Source of the DNA: Dryas octopetala | Taxonomy: Eukaryota > Streptophyta > Magnoliopsida > Rosales > Rosaceae | Length of the DNA: 64,000 nt | Reading direction: 5' to 3' | NCBI GenBank assembly: GCA_963921425.1 | Contig: OY992832.1 | Location: forward strand, 27,059,489-27,123,488 | In this document: positions 30,595-43,289 of the stretch, one piece after another | Numbering within the stretch: the stretch's first letter is position 1 | Layout: every line of letters begins with the position of its first letter | Made by a program: the position numbers and the translations under genes | The notes under the pieces: generated by a model | The model's input: the letters and a program-made list of their open reading frames with translations, nothing else | Told to the model about the DNA's origin: nothing | The model's database searches: none

Positions 30595-32991
30595 TGATGA
30601 GTGTGCATTTTGCATCACTTTATGATACTAATTCCTTAACCTAGAGTGTTAGAACTCGCTATTTTGTGTGTTTTTGTCTTGTTTTTGTGTTTTCAGGTCA
30701 AATGAAGCAGAAATAAGAAAAAGAAGCAAATGGAGCCATTTTGGGACATTTCCTGGTCAAACCAGGAAAACAAGTGAAATCCTGGTCAAACCAGGAAAAG
30801 TGCAGAAATCCTAGTCAAATGAGGATTCCTAGTCACACTAGGAAACATCAAGTCCAGAACCATCATTGCGGAGCCAGAAATGTGAAATCCTGATTCGAAC
30901 AGGAAATCCTGGTCGAACTAGGAAACCTAACCCAACTAGGGAAAGGCGTCCTAGTGACACTAGGAGACCCCAGGGGCAATATGGGCATTACGAGAAGTCG
31001 AAATGGATAAGGAATCTCTCATTTTCAAGGAATCCTAGTTGCACCAGGAAATGTTTTTCAAGGTTCCAGAAGCTTCCAGAAGGTGGTGGACATCCATGGA
31101 AATGAATGGAGGGAAGAAATGAATTTGAATTCAAATGGAAATGAGGGGCAAAATGGGAAGTCAAAAGTGGAAGGCCCATGGGCCCTAGGGATGCCGAACC
31201 AAGTTGGGCCATGCATGCACATGCATGGGCCCAAACCCTAGCAGCCCAAAAGCCACACGCAAGGAGGTAGATGGCAGCCATGCATGCGCATGCATGCCAT
31301 GCAAACCCTAGCAAGACAAGGGGCCATGCGCAAGCCCAAGGTGACAAGCCCAAGATGGAAGCCCATGGAGTGAAACCCTAGCCCATCTTGTGCAAGCAAC
31401 TGAAGCCCAACATGGAAGCCCAACATGCAAGCCCAAAGCCCAAGACTACCAGCCCATGCGCCAAGGAGGGACCCTAGCTAGGCTAGGCGTGAGCCACTGA
31501 AGCCCAAGGGGGAGCAGCCCAACACGCAAGGCCTAGTCAGCTAGCCCTAGCTGAAGCCGCAAGGAACTAGGAGATGCAAACCCTAGCAGCCGCAAGTTCC
31601 TCTTCCTTGCCTCTCAAGGAAGGCTCCTCTATATAAGTCCCTCTCATTCAGACTTTTGGGAGATCACTTTTTCACCTACACTCCAGCCGAAAATTCCCCT
31701 CTCCTCTCCTAGTTTTATTTTTCTGTTTTAGGGTTTTAGTTTCAACTTTTATTTCTCTTGTAAGGTGAGCCGAATTCAGAGAGAGACTTAGAGAGAGGGT
31801 GGCGTGACAAGTGAGAGGGAAGGACCACCTGTTGCCGCAAGCCCTAGCTCACCTTGCCGTGAGTTCCTCCTGCTTGCTAGGTGCCTCCTTCTTCCTCTCT
31901 CCTTGCCGCAGCACCCATTTGTTTGCACCTCTGATTTTTGCTTTCTTTTCCTTCTAGTTTCTATTTTAATTATTGGTTTATGCTACTGAATTTATTAAAT
32001 TAAGTTTCTGAATTTATTTAATTTGTCTTTTGGTTTCAATTACTTTATGTTGCTGATTTTAATTCGTGTATGCATTTAATCTTGTGTACTTTACGTTTCT
32101 GATTTCCTTTTGCAAGCATGAATTGGGACTTTGTTTATTTGTTAGTTTCTGTTTTTATTTGTTTTATTTAATTATGTAGGTTAGTTATTCTATCTTGCAT
32201 GTTAGTTGTAGGTCGATTAATGGATTCGTATGCTTTAACAAATCGTTTATCCGTCTCTTGGTCTGTTAGTTTGATGTTTGCGCATATTAAATTTCCACTA
32301 TCTATTAAAACCCCCGTCACTAGTTGTTTGCATCCTTTGACTGGCCACCTTAGGGTAATTGCATCTAGTTTATCTGTTAGGTTTAGCTGTGAAATAGTCA
32401 AAGACACTAAACCACAAGTAACAAGGGAATAAGGGATTATTCTTGGTAGTGGGGTTGGGCGACCTCTATAAGGAAATAGTCAAAGCTTATATGTTGTGCA
32501 TGTTTGACGTTCTCATAAAACTTAATGACTCCTGCATGGGTAACAGCTGCCTTAGCTTGAACTAGGGAACATGTAGGTTAACTAGCTAAGGAAGGCCCAA
32601 GAAGCTCTTAGTTTATGCATTAGGAGAACAATGGCGAGAAAGTAACTAGCCAAACCTTTTTAGCTGTCAAACTTTAATATGTTGTGTTCAAATTAACTGT
32701 CATTAGCCTTGGATGGTTATTGCATGCTTATCTGATTTGAAACTGAAAACTTAACATTGCAAGATAGAATAAAGTGTGTGTGCGTGTGGTGATGTGTGCG
32801 TGTGTTTCCATCTTTCAAAACCCCCCATTTAGTTATTCTAGTGATTATTTGCACTGATTTGTTGTATATTAACCATTCCCTGTGGGATCGACCTCGTGCT
32901 TGTACGCTTTGCTACTGATGCGATTCGTGCACTTGCGAGTAAACTTAGAATGAGATAATTGCTTATTTTGTTCTAAGAAAACACATCAACA
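30595..32991 (+). repeat. LTR2 (2397 bp)
   Basis: Shared between element 1 and the middle unit. Same length class as LTR1 and lacks a segment of about 75 bases that LTR3-LTR6 carry after the long leader. TATA at 31630-31636. Confidence 0.93.
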
Positions 32992-33174
32992 AGTTTTTGG
33001 CGCCGTTGCCGGGGAATGGTGTCTAATATCAATGAATTGGTGTAATTAGTCATTAGAATTAGGTTATATTAGCTAGATTTCAGTTTTTGTTAATTTTTAG
33101 TTTTTAATAAATGCCATGCCTTTATATGCATTCCTTCTACTGATTATGTGTTTTCTCTTGATTAGGTGTGTTTT

Positions 33175-35313
33175 ATGAACCCTGAACTTGTTGCTAGGTT
33201 GGAGAGGCTCAAGAACGAAGCTTTAGGTGCATCACAAGTCAGCCCGCAACCTAGTGCATCAGATTCGAGTAGTGAAGAGACTGAGAGTGTCGACATGGCT
33301 GAAGCAAATGAGATGGTGCCGCAGCCCCTGAGCCACTTTTCAGCGCCTTCGCTGCCCACTCAACCATCATGCATTCGGTATGCCACCATAGCCACTGATT
33401 TCGAAATCAAGAGTGGTCAGATTCACTTGTTGCCGAGCTACCATGGGCTGAATGGGGAGGATCCGATTCACTTTTTGAAGGAGTTTTCCGGGGTTTGTGA
33501 AGCCGCACAATTGAGGGGCCTGAATGCCGATCAGTACCGTTTGAGGATGTTCCCTTTTGCGCTTAAGGACAAGGCAAAGAGGTGGTTGTATTCGCTGCCC
33601 AGTGGTTCCATTTCGACATGGGATGATCTTTCGAGCAAGTTTTTGAACAAGTTCTATTCCATTTCCAAGACTAATTCGATTCGGAAGGAGATCCTTGGAT
33701 TTGTGCAGAAAGCGGACGAGCCATTCCATGAGACTTGGGACAGATTCAATGAGTTACTTACTAGCTGCCCACACCATAACCTATCTCCTTGGTATGTGAT
33801 TTGCTGTTTTTATCAGGGATTATTGGAGAGAGACCAAGCCAAGGTGGATTCGGCATGTGGTGGTGCATTCATGTCCAAAACGGAGGATGAGGCTACAGAA
33901 TTGTTTGAGTCGCTTTCTTTGAGTTCTCAACAATGGGATTCCAATCGTGCAAGAGGAGGACCAAAGAGAGGGTTGTATGAGGTAGCTGATGTGCCGAACA
34001 CCATGGAGGGACAGATTTTGGAAATCAAGACTATGGTGCAGAAGTTATCTTTGGCTCAAGAGAAGATGATGAGTGTGCAAGGACAAGGGGGTGACATGGA
34101 ACAAGTGAACCAGGTTGGGAGCTATCCTAGGGTGCCATATGATCCATATTCCAACACTTACAACCTTGGATGGAAGAACAACCCGAATTTCAGGTGGAGC
34201 AACAACAATGGACAGCAAGCTAGTGGGAGCACCAACAAGCCGTATGTGCACCCTAATGCCGAGAGGTCTAGTTTGGAGGACAAGATTGCTCAGATTGCTC
34301 AAAGCACCACTTCCCTTGCCCAAAGCACCAATGCCTTCATGAACCGAACCGAGCAGCAGATGCAAGCCAATTCGAAGGCTATTGCACACTTGGAGAGTCA
34401 AATGGGTCAGATTGCCACTACTTTGGGTCAGAGAGAGAAGGGGAAGTTGCCAAGTCAGCCCATCGTCAACCCGAAGAATGAGGAGCATGTAAATGCTATT
34501 TTGAGGACTACTCCAAGAAAAAGAGTTAGAGTGGTCAAGACTAAGGAGGTGAAGGAGGTGATTGAGATCATGGATAGTGAGGAAGAGGAGGATCCAGAAA
34601 TGATAGAGGAGAAAGCTGATTCACGTGTGATTCCCCTCATTCCGGACATTGACATCACCAAATTTCCAGCAACCATGAGGGAGTTGAAGTCTATTGAGGA
34701 GAAGGTTGAGGAGCAAGGGCATAGTCACAACGTTCCTAGGGAGATTTGTGGTTATCTCTTTGCGTCTTTTCCAAGCAAGAAGAAGGATCCGGGCTCGTTG
34801 GTCATACCATGCAGCATAGGGGAGCATAAGATCACCAATGCCTTAGTTGACAATGGCTCAGCTATCAATGTCATGCCGCTGGTTGTGTTCGAGAAGCTTG
34901 GATTTAAGGAGGCTGATTTGCAACCATTTGATGTGGACATTCGCTTCGCCAACTCTTCAGCCCAAAAAGCTTGTGGTATGCTTGTGGATGTTTTGGTTAA
35001 ATGTCGTAAATTACTAATTCCCTCTGATTTCATAGTGCTAGATGTGCCGAGAATTCCGGGCGACGTCTCTATTATTCTTGGGAGACCATTTTTGTGCACC
35101 TCTAACATGGAGTACAAAGCATTGGAGAGCACCATGAAGATTCGGCACTACACCAAGCAAGAGGTGTATTTGCTAACTTCCGAGATGCCAGAAAACGAGG
35201 ACATCACTTTTTATGGAGAGGAGAAGTCAGAGACGGAGAGCTTCTTCAGTTCGTTCCTAGGGAGTGCCGAGAGTAGCAATGACAAAAAGAGGAAGAGGAA
35301 AGGACGCAAGTAA
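33175..35313 (+). CDS. gag: Gag copy 2, first of three in the middle unit
   Basis: A full-length 712-aa frame essentially identical to the copy at 26437 and sharing its markers (for example NTYNLGW near residue 330). It is followed at once by two partial gag copies in the same orientation, a structure seen in no other unit here. Confidence 0.9.
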   Translation: MNPELVARLERLKNEALGASQVSPQPSASDSSSEETESVDMAEANEMVPQPLSHFSAPSLPTQPSCIRYATIATDFEIKSGQIHLLPSYHGLNGEDPIHFLKEFSGVCEAAQLRGLNADQYRLRMFPFALKDKAKRWLYSLPSGSISTWDDLSSKFLNKFYSISKTNSIRKEILGFVQKADEPFHETWDRFNELLTSCPHHNLSPWYVICCFYQGLLERDQAKVDSACGGAFMSKTEDEATELFESLSLSSQQWDSNRARGGPKRGLYEVADVPNTMEGQILEIKTMVQKLSLAQEKMMSVQGQGGDMEQVNQVGSYPRVPYDPYSNTYNLGWKNNPNFRWSNNNGQQASGSTNKPYVHPNAERSSLEDKIAQIAQSTTSLAQSTNAFMNRTEQQMQANSKAIAHLESQMGQIATTLGQREKGKLPSQPIVNPKNEEHVNAILRTTPRKRVRVVKTKEVKEVIEIMDSEEEEDPEMIEEKADSRVIPLIPDIDITKFPATMRELKSIEEKVEEQGHSHNVPREICGYLFASFPSKKKDPGSLVIPCSIGEHKITNALVDNGSAINVMPLVVFEKLGFKEADLQPFDVDIRFANSSAQKACGMLVDVLVKCRKLLIPSDFIVLDVPRIPGDVSIILGRPFLCTSNMEYKALESTMKIRHYTKQEVYLLTSEMPENEDITFYGEEKSETESFFSSFLGSAESSNDKKRKRKGRK

Positions 35314-35392
35314 AGGAGATGGCAATGTCAGGCTGAAGACAGAAAAACAAGCGCTTATTGGGAGGCAACCCAAGTTTTGGTTTCGAATAATG

Positions 35393-36969
35393 CTAGCTGC
35401 CCACACCATAACCTATCTCCTTGGTATGTGATTTGCTGTTTTTATCAAGGATTATTGGAGAGAGACCAAGCCAAGGTGGATTCGGCATGTGGTGGTGCAT
35501 TCATGTCCAAAACGGAGGATGAGGCTACAGAATTGTTTGAGTCGCTTTCTTTGAGTTCTCAACAATGGGATTCCAATCGTGCAAGAGGAGGACCAAAGAG
35601 AGGGTTGTATGAGGTAGCTGATGTGCCGAACACCATGGAGGGACAGATTTTGGAAATCAAGACTATGGTGCAGAAGTTATCTTTGGCTCAAGAGAAGATG
35701 ATGAGTGTGCAAGTACAAGGGGGTGACATGGAACAAGTGAACCAGGTTGGGAGCTATCCTAGGGTGCCATATGATCCATATTCCAACACTTACAAACCTG
35801 GATGGAAGAACAACCCGAATTTCAGGTGGAGCAACAACAATGGACAGCAAGCTAGTGGGAGCACCAACAAGCTGTATGTGCACCCTAATGCCGAGAGGTC
35901 TAGTTTGGAGGACAAGATTGCTCAGATTGCTCAAAGCACCACTTCCCTTGCCCAAAGCACCAATGCCTTCATGAACCGAACCGAGCAGCAGATGCAAGCC
36001 AATTCGAAGGCTATTGCACACTTGGAGAGTCAAATGGGTCAGATTGCCACTACTTTGGGTCAGAGAGAGAAGGGGAAGTTGCCAAGTCAGCCCATCGTCA
36101 ACCCGAAGAATGAGGAGCATGTAAATGCTATTTTGAGGACTACTCCAAGAAAAAGAGTTAGAGTGGTCAAGACTAAGGAGGTGAAGGAGGTGATTGAGAT
36201 CATGGATAGTGAGGAAGAGGAGGATCCAGAAATGATAGAGGAGAAAGCTGATTCACGTGTGATTCCCCTCATTCCGGACATTGACATCACCAAATTTCCA
36301 GCAACCATGAGGGAGTTGAAGTCTATTGAGGAGAAGGTTGAGGAGCAAGGGCATAGTCACAACGTTCCTAGGAAGATTTGTGGTTATCTCTTTGCGTCTT
36401 TTCCAAGCAAGAAGAAGGATCCGGGCTCGTTGGTCATACCATGCAGCATAGGGGAGCATAAGATCACCAATGCCTTAGTTGACAATGGCTCAGCTATCAA
36501 TGTCATGCCGCTGGTTGTGTTCGAGAAGCTTGGATTTAAGGAGGCTGATTTGCAACCATTTGATGTGGACATTCGCTTCGCCAACTCTTCAGCCCAAAAA
36601 GCTTGTGGTATGCTTGTGGATGTTTTGGTTAAATGTCGTAAATTACTAATTCCCTCTGATTTCATAGTGCTAGATGTGCCGAGAATTCCGGGCGACGTCT
36701 CTATTATTCTTGGGAGACCATTTTTGTGAACCTCTAACATGGAGTACAAAGCATTGGAGAGCACCATGAAGATTCGGCACTACACCAAGCAAGAGGTGTA
36801 TTTGCTCACTACCGAGATGCCAGAAAACGAGGACATCACTTTTTATGGAGAGGAGGACATCACTTTTTATGGAGAGGAGAAGTCAGAGACGGAGAGCTTC
36901 TTCAGTTCGTTCCTAGGGAGTGCCGAGAGTAGCAATGACAAAAAGAGGAAGAGGAAAGGACGCAAGTAA
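35393..36969 (+). pseudogene. Second, partial gag copy in tandem
   Basis: It repeats the gag from about residue 197 (SCPHHNLSPWY) to the basic tail and lacks the N-terminal part of the gag domain. It carries its own differences (NTYKPGW) and is broken. It is a fossil duplicate with no start codon of its own. Confidence 0.85.
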
Positions 36970-37048
36970 AGGAGATGGCAATGTCAGGCTGAAGACAGAA
37001 AAACAAGCGCTTATTGGGAGGCAACCCAAGTTTTGGTTTCGAATAATG

Positions 37049-38601
37049 CTAGCTGCCCACACCATAACCTATCTCCTTGGTATGTGATTTGCTGTTTTTA
37101 TCAGGGATTATTGGAGAGAGACCAAGCCAAGGTGGATTCGGCATGTGGTGGTGCATTCATGTCCAAAACGGAGGATGAGGCTACAGAATTGTTTGAGTCG
37201 CTTTCTTTGAGTTCTCAACAATGGGATTCCAATCGTGCAAGAGGAGGACCAAAGAGAGGGTTGTATGAGGTAGCTGATGTGCCGAACACCATGGAGGGAC
37301 AGATTTTGGAAATCAAGACTATGGTGCAGAAGTTATCTTTGGCTCAAGAGAAGATGATGAGTGTGCAAGGACAAGGGGGTGACATGGAACAAGTGAACCA
37401 GGTTGGGAGCTATCCTAGGGTGCCATATGATCCATATTCCAACACTTACAACCTTGGATGGAAGAACAACCCGAATTTCAGGTGGAGCAACAACAATGGA
37501 CAGCAAGCTAGTGGGAGCACCAACAAGCCGTATGTGCACCCTAATGCCGAGAGGTCTAGTTTGGAGGACAAGATTGCTCAGATTGCTCAAAGCACCACTT
37601 CCCTTGCCCAAAGCACCAATGCCTTCATGAACCGAACCGAGCAGCAGATGCAAGCCAATTCGAAGGCTATTGCACACTTGGAGAGTCAAATGGGTCAGAT
37701 TGCCACTACTTTGGGTCAGAGAGAGAAGGGGAAGTTGCCAAGTCAGCCCATCGTCAACCCGAAGAATGAGGAGCATGTAAATGCTATTTTGAGGACTACT
37801 CCAAGAAAAAGAGTTAGAGTGGTCAAGACTAAGGAGGTGAAGGAGGTGATTGAGATCATGGATAGTGAGGAAGAGGAGGATCCAGAAATGATAGAGGAGA
37901 AAGCTGATTCACGTGTGATTCCCCTCATTCCGGACATTGACATCACCAAATTTTCAGCAACCATGAGGGAGTTGGAGTCTATTGAGGAGAAGGTTGAGGA
38001 GCAAGGGCATAGTCACAACGTTCCTAGGGAGATTTGTGGTTATCTCTTTGCGTCTTTTCCAAGCAAGAAGAAGGATCCGGGCTCGTTGGTCATACCATGC
38101 AGCATAGGGGAGCATAAGATCACCAATGCCTTAGTTGACAATGGCTCAGCTATCAATGTCATGCCGCTGGTTGTGTTCGAGAAGCTTGGATTTAAGGAGG
38201 CTGATTTGCAACCATTTGATGTGGACATTCGCTTCGCCAACTCTTCAGCCCAAAAAGCTTGTGGTATGCTTGTGGATGTTTTGGTTAAATGTCGTAAATT
38301 ACTAATTCCCTCTGATTTCATAGTGCTAGATGTGCCGAGAATTCCGGGCGACGTCTCTATTATTCTTGGGAGACCATTTTTGTGCACCTCTAACATGGAG
38401 TACAAAGCATTGGAGAGCACCATGAAGATTCGGCACTACACCAAGCAAGAGGTGTATTTGCTCACTTCCGAGATGCCAGAAAACGAGGACATCACTTTTT
38501 ATGGAGAGGAGAAGTCAGAGACGGAGAGCTTCTTCAGTTCGTTCCTAGGGAGTGCCGAGAGTAGCAATGACAAAAAGAGGAAGAGGAAAGGACGCAAGTA
38601 A
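37049..38601 (+). pseudogene. Third, partial gag copy in tandem
   Basis: The same partial extent as the second copy, with the frame open to the end. Its 5' part shares markers with the left unit (NTYNLGW), while bases near its 3' end and the tail after it match the right unit. This suggests a recombination point inside it. Confidence 0.85.
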
Positions 38602-40634
38602 AGGAGATGGCAATGTCAGGCTGAAGACAGAAAAACAAGCGCTTATTGGGAGGCAACCCAAGTTTTGGTTTCGAATAATGGAGGAGGAGTCATTGAGGAC
38701 CAAGGAGGCCGCGCCTACCCTTGGAGTGTCCACGCTTGCATACGCAAGTAAACAGATTCTTTATTTCGCTTCATAAGACAATTTTTCATTTTGGTGTGTT
38801 TATTTGGTTTTGGATATTTGCAATTTCCCGTTTCGCTTAATTTGATCATTCTTGCATTTATTTCACATACATTGAGGGCAATGTATCATTTAAGTGTGGG
38901 GGGAGGGGCAATTGTCATTTGTTAGTGTTTTTAGGTTAGAACAAGTGTTTAGAGTGTTTTAAGTGTTTTTGAGTGTTTTTAGAAAAAAAAAAAAGAAAAA
39001 AAAATTTTTCAATTTTAGTGTTTTTAGGTGTTTTTAGGTTAGGAAAAAACTTTTTCTTTTGTTTTTAAACTTAGGGTGTCAAAACCCACATCAAAATGCA
39101 CGTTTTCGTTAGATCTCATTCACCTTAGTGATGGATGTGATTCTTTAGAAGTGTGCGACATTGTTTTAAAAACAAAAAGTTTTTAAGTAGTTTTGGTTGT
39201 TTCAGGTCGTTTTGAGTCCCCAACTAATTGATTTGAGTGTGCATGATTGTTATGAGCATGTTTTAGTATTGTGTGTATATTTGGTGTTCTTTTCATTCTA
39301 ATAGTGTTCCATAACATATCTTGCAATTCTATGTCATTTGGCCTTGTTGATATGAATTTAGGTTGTGATTAGCATTACTAATGACTATATGCATAATAGA
39401 GTAGACTTGCATGACCTAAGTGAGCTTTTGAGCCCTGTTCTTCAATTCTTGAGTGTTGCGCGCCACTCTGATTCTATCATTGTCATATGAGTCGTTGTTT
39501 TGATCTCATTGTCTTTCATTTGGTCATTTGCTTGGAATATGCATAATCTTGAATCAATGAGCTAGAACTCTCTTCTTGTGTACACAAAGCATGTGGTATA
39601 TGCATAACTCTTGAGAAATGAATTTAGGCCCTGTTTGTGTACCCCATAGCCTGAAAGCCTACCCATTACATGTTTTATCCTTAGTTACCCATTTTGAGCC
39701 TTTTAAGCCGTTTTCTTGGTTACCCCATACCAAACCCTAAGTTTGGGGGTGTATACCCTCTTTTACCCGTTTTACCCTTTTTATGGTATTGCAAGTTGTT
39801 TATATGTTGATTGAGGTGGAAAAGAAGTGAAAATGCATAGCTTATACAAAAATGTGTCATAAAAGTATGTATACCGTGCCCAAAGAAAAGAAAAAGAAAA
39901 GAAATCAAAGAAAAGAGATGGGACGGTTTCAACAGAAGAAAAAAATGAGCAAAAAGAGTTCAATTGAGTAAGATATGAAGTGCAAAGAAGCAAAGTGTAC
40001 CTCAGAATGTTCTAGTGATGCTTGCAATCCCATGAATTTAGACCTTTGTGTTTCCTTTTCATTTCAATACCCCATCCTAGCCTAAGCCTTCATTATAACC
40101 CTATTAAAGCCCTAGCTGATCTCAAGAGGTGTGTATTATACTTATGTGGAGTCTATTTAAGAAGGGAGCCTATGGTTATTGATTCTATTTCAAGCATTTG
40201 TATTCCTTTCATGAGATCAGTATTTCTTTCTAAAAGGTGCCTTTATTTCATGTACATATGTGAGCTAATTGTTTTTGTTACATATTTCCTCTCACATATA
40301 CTTTTGAGTGCACATATCAACCCAATTCTTGAGTGTTTATCATTGAGAGTATGCCATAGTGAGGATTGGAGTTGAATCTATTATGTATGTATTGATTTAG
40401 TCTTGTTTGTCTAATACTTGGATTTGTGTCAAGGATGGCCTATATGACAATAGAGGAGCGAGGTATGTTATTTGAAATGTTATTAAAATTTGGAGAATAC
40501 AATTTATATGCCTTGCTTTCCTATGTGATTAATGGTTGTGCGCATGAATTCAGTTGTTGGGATGTTGGAGTCAGTCTTGAGTCTTTTCTTTCTTTTATTT
40601 GCTCGAGGACTAGCAAAATCTAATTTTGGGGGTG
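38602..40634 (+). other. 3' non-coding tail of the middle unit
   Basis: Same parts as 28576-30594: hairpin module near 38868-38905, internal polypurine tract near 39738-39752, terminal tract ending at 40634. Details such as the extra TTTTTAGGTG repeat near 39020 match the right-hand unit rather than the left. No coding frame is supported. Confidence 0.75.
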
Positions 40635-43106
40635 TGATGAGTGTGCATTTTGCATCACTTTATGATACTAATTCCTTAACCTAGAGTGTTAGAACTCGCT
40701 ATTTTGTGTTTTTTGTCTTGTTTTTGTGTTTTCAGGTCAAATGAAGCAGAAATGAGAAAAAGAAGCAACAAATGGAGCCATTTTGGGACATTTCCTGGTC
40801 AAACCAGGAAAACAAGTGAAATCCTGGTCAAACCAGGAAAAGTGCAGAAATCCTAGTCAAATGAGGATTCCTAGTCACACTAGGAAACATCAAGTCCAGA
40901 ACCATCATTGCGGAGCCAGAAATGTGAAATCCTGATTCGAACAGGAAATCCTGGTCGAACTAGGAAACCTAACCCAACTAGGGAAAGGAGTCCTAGTGAC
41001 ACTAGGAGACCCCAGGGGCAATATGGGCATTACGAGAAGTCGAAATGGATAAGGAATCTCTCATTTTCAAGGAATCCTAGTTGCACCAGGAAATGTTTTT
41101 CAAGGTTCCAGAAGCTTCCAGAAGGTGGTGGACATCCATGGAAATGAATGGAGGGAAGAAATGAATTTGAATTCAAATGGAAATGAGGGGCAAAATGGGA
41201 AGTCAAAAGTGGAAGGCCCATGGGCCCTAGGGATGCCGAACCAAGTTGGGCCATGCATGCACATGCATGGGCCCAAACCCTAGCAATCCAAAAGCCACAC
41301 GCAAGGAGGTAGATGGCAGCCATGCATGCGCATGCATGCCATGCAAACCCTAGCAAGACAAGGGGCCATGCGCAAGCCCAAGGTGACAAGCCCAAGATGG
41401 AAGCCCATGGAGTGAAACCCTAGCCCATCTTGTGCAAGCAACTGAAGCCCAACATGGAAGCCCAACATGCAAGCCCAAAGCCCAAGACTACCAGCCCATG
41501 CGCCAAGGAGGGACCCTAGCTAGGCTAGGCGTGAGCCACTGAAGCCCAAGGGGGAGCAGCCCAACACACAAGGCCTAGTCAGCTAGCCCTAGCTGAAGCC
41601 GCAAGGAACTAGGAGATGCAAACCCTAGCAGCCGCAAGTTCCTCTTCCTTGCCTCTCAAGGAAGGCTCCTCTATATAAGTCCCTCTCATTCAGACTTTTG
41701 GGAGATCACTTTTTCACCTACACTCCAGCCGAAAATTCCCCTCTCCTCTCCTAGTTTTATTTTTCTGTTTTAGGGTTTTAGTTTCAACTTTTATTTCTCT
41801 TGTAAGGTGAGCCGAATTCAGAGAGAGACTTAGAGAGAGGGTGGCGTGACAAGTGAGAGGGAAGGACCACCTGTTGCCGCAAGCCCTAGCTCACCTTGCC
41901 GTGACTTCCTCCTGCTTGCTAGGTGCCTCCTTCTTCCTCTCTCCTTGCCGCAGCCCCCATTTGTTTGCACCTCTGATTTTTGCTTTCTTTTCCTTCTAGT
42001 TTCTATTTTAATTATTGGTTTATGCTACTGAATTTATTAAATTAAGTTTCTGAATTTATTTAATTTGTCTTTTGGTTTCAATTACTTTATGTTGCTGATT
42101 TTAATTCGTGTATGCATTTAATCTTGTGTACTTTACGTTTCTGATTTCATTTAATTTATGCACTTTAAATTAGTTGTTTAGTTTATGTCTCTAAGTTTGT
42201 TTAGTTTACGTTTCTGATTTCCTTTTGCAAGCATGAATTGGGACTTTGTTTATTTGTTAGTTTCTGTTTTTATTTGTTTTATTTAATTATGTAGGTTAGT
42301 TATTCTATCTTGCATGTTAGTTGTAGGTCGATTAATGGATTCGTATGCTTTAACAAATCGTTTATCCGTCTCTTGGTCTGTTAGTTTGATGTTTGCGCAT
42401 ATTAAATTTCCACTATCTATTAAAACCCCCGTCACTAGTTGTTTGCATCCTTTGACTGGCCACCTTAGGGTAATTGCATCTAGTTTATCTGTTAGGTTTA
42501 GCTGTGAAATAGTCAAAGACACTAAACCACAAGTAACAAGGGAATAAGGGATTATTCTTGGTAGTGGGGTTGGGCGACCTCTATAAGGAAATAGTCAAAG
42601 CTTATATGTTGTGCATGTTTGACGTTCTCATAAAACTTAATGACTCCTGCATGGGTAACAGCTGCCTTTGCTTGAACTAGGGAACATGTAGGTTAACTAG
42701 CTAAGGAAGGCCCAAGAAGCTCTTAGTTTATGCATTAGGAGAACAATGGCGAGAAAGTAACTAGCCAAACCTTTTTAGCTGTCAAACTTTAATATGTTGT
42801 GTTCAAATTAACTGTCATTAGCCTTGGATGGTTATTGCATGCTTATCTGATTTGAAACTGAAAACTTAACATTGCAAGATAGAATAAAGTGTGTGTGCGT
42901 GTGGTGATGTGTGCGTGTGTTTCTATCTTTCAAAACCCCCCATTTAGTTATTCTAGTGATTATTTGCACTGATTTGTTGTATATTAACCATTCCCTGTGG
43001 GATCGACCTCGTGCTTGTACGCTTTGCTACTGATGCGATTCGTGCACTTGCGAGTAAACTTAGAATGAGATAATTGCTTATTTTGTTCTAAGAAAACACA
43101 TCAACA
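40635..43106 (+). repeat. LTR3 (2472 bp)
   Basis: Longer class of LTR, with the additional segment of about 75 bases around 42148-42222. Only about six differences from LTR4 by hand count. TATA at 41672-41678. Confidence 0.93.
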
Positions 43107-43289
43107 AGTTTTTGGCGCCGTTGCCGGGGAATGGTGTCTAATATCAATGAATTGGTGTAATTAGTCATTAGAATTAGGTTATATTAGCTAGATTTCAGTT
43201 TTTGTTAATTTTTAGTTTTTAATAAATGCCATGCCTTTATATGCATTCCTTCTACTGATTATGTGTTTTCTCTTGATTAGGTGTGTTTT

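Noticed and set aside
35377-36729. A separate gene starting at 35377
   Set aside because: The start is not an ATG and the sequence is an internal duplicate of gag running on from the previous copy's tail.
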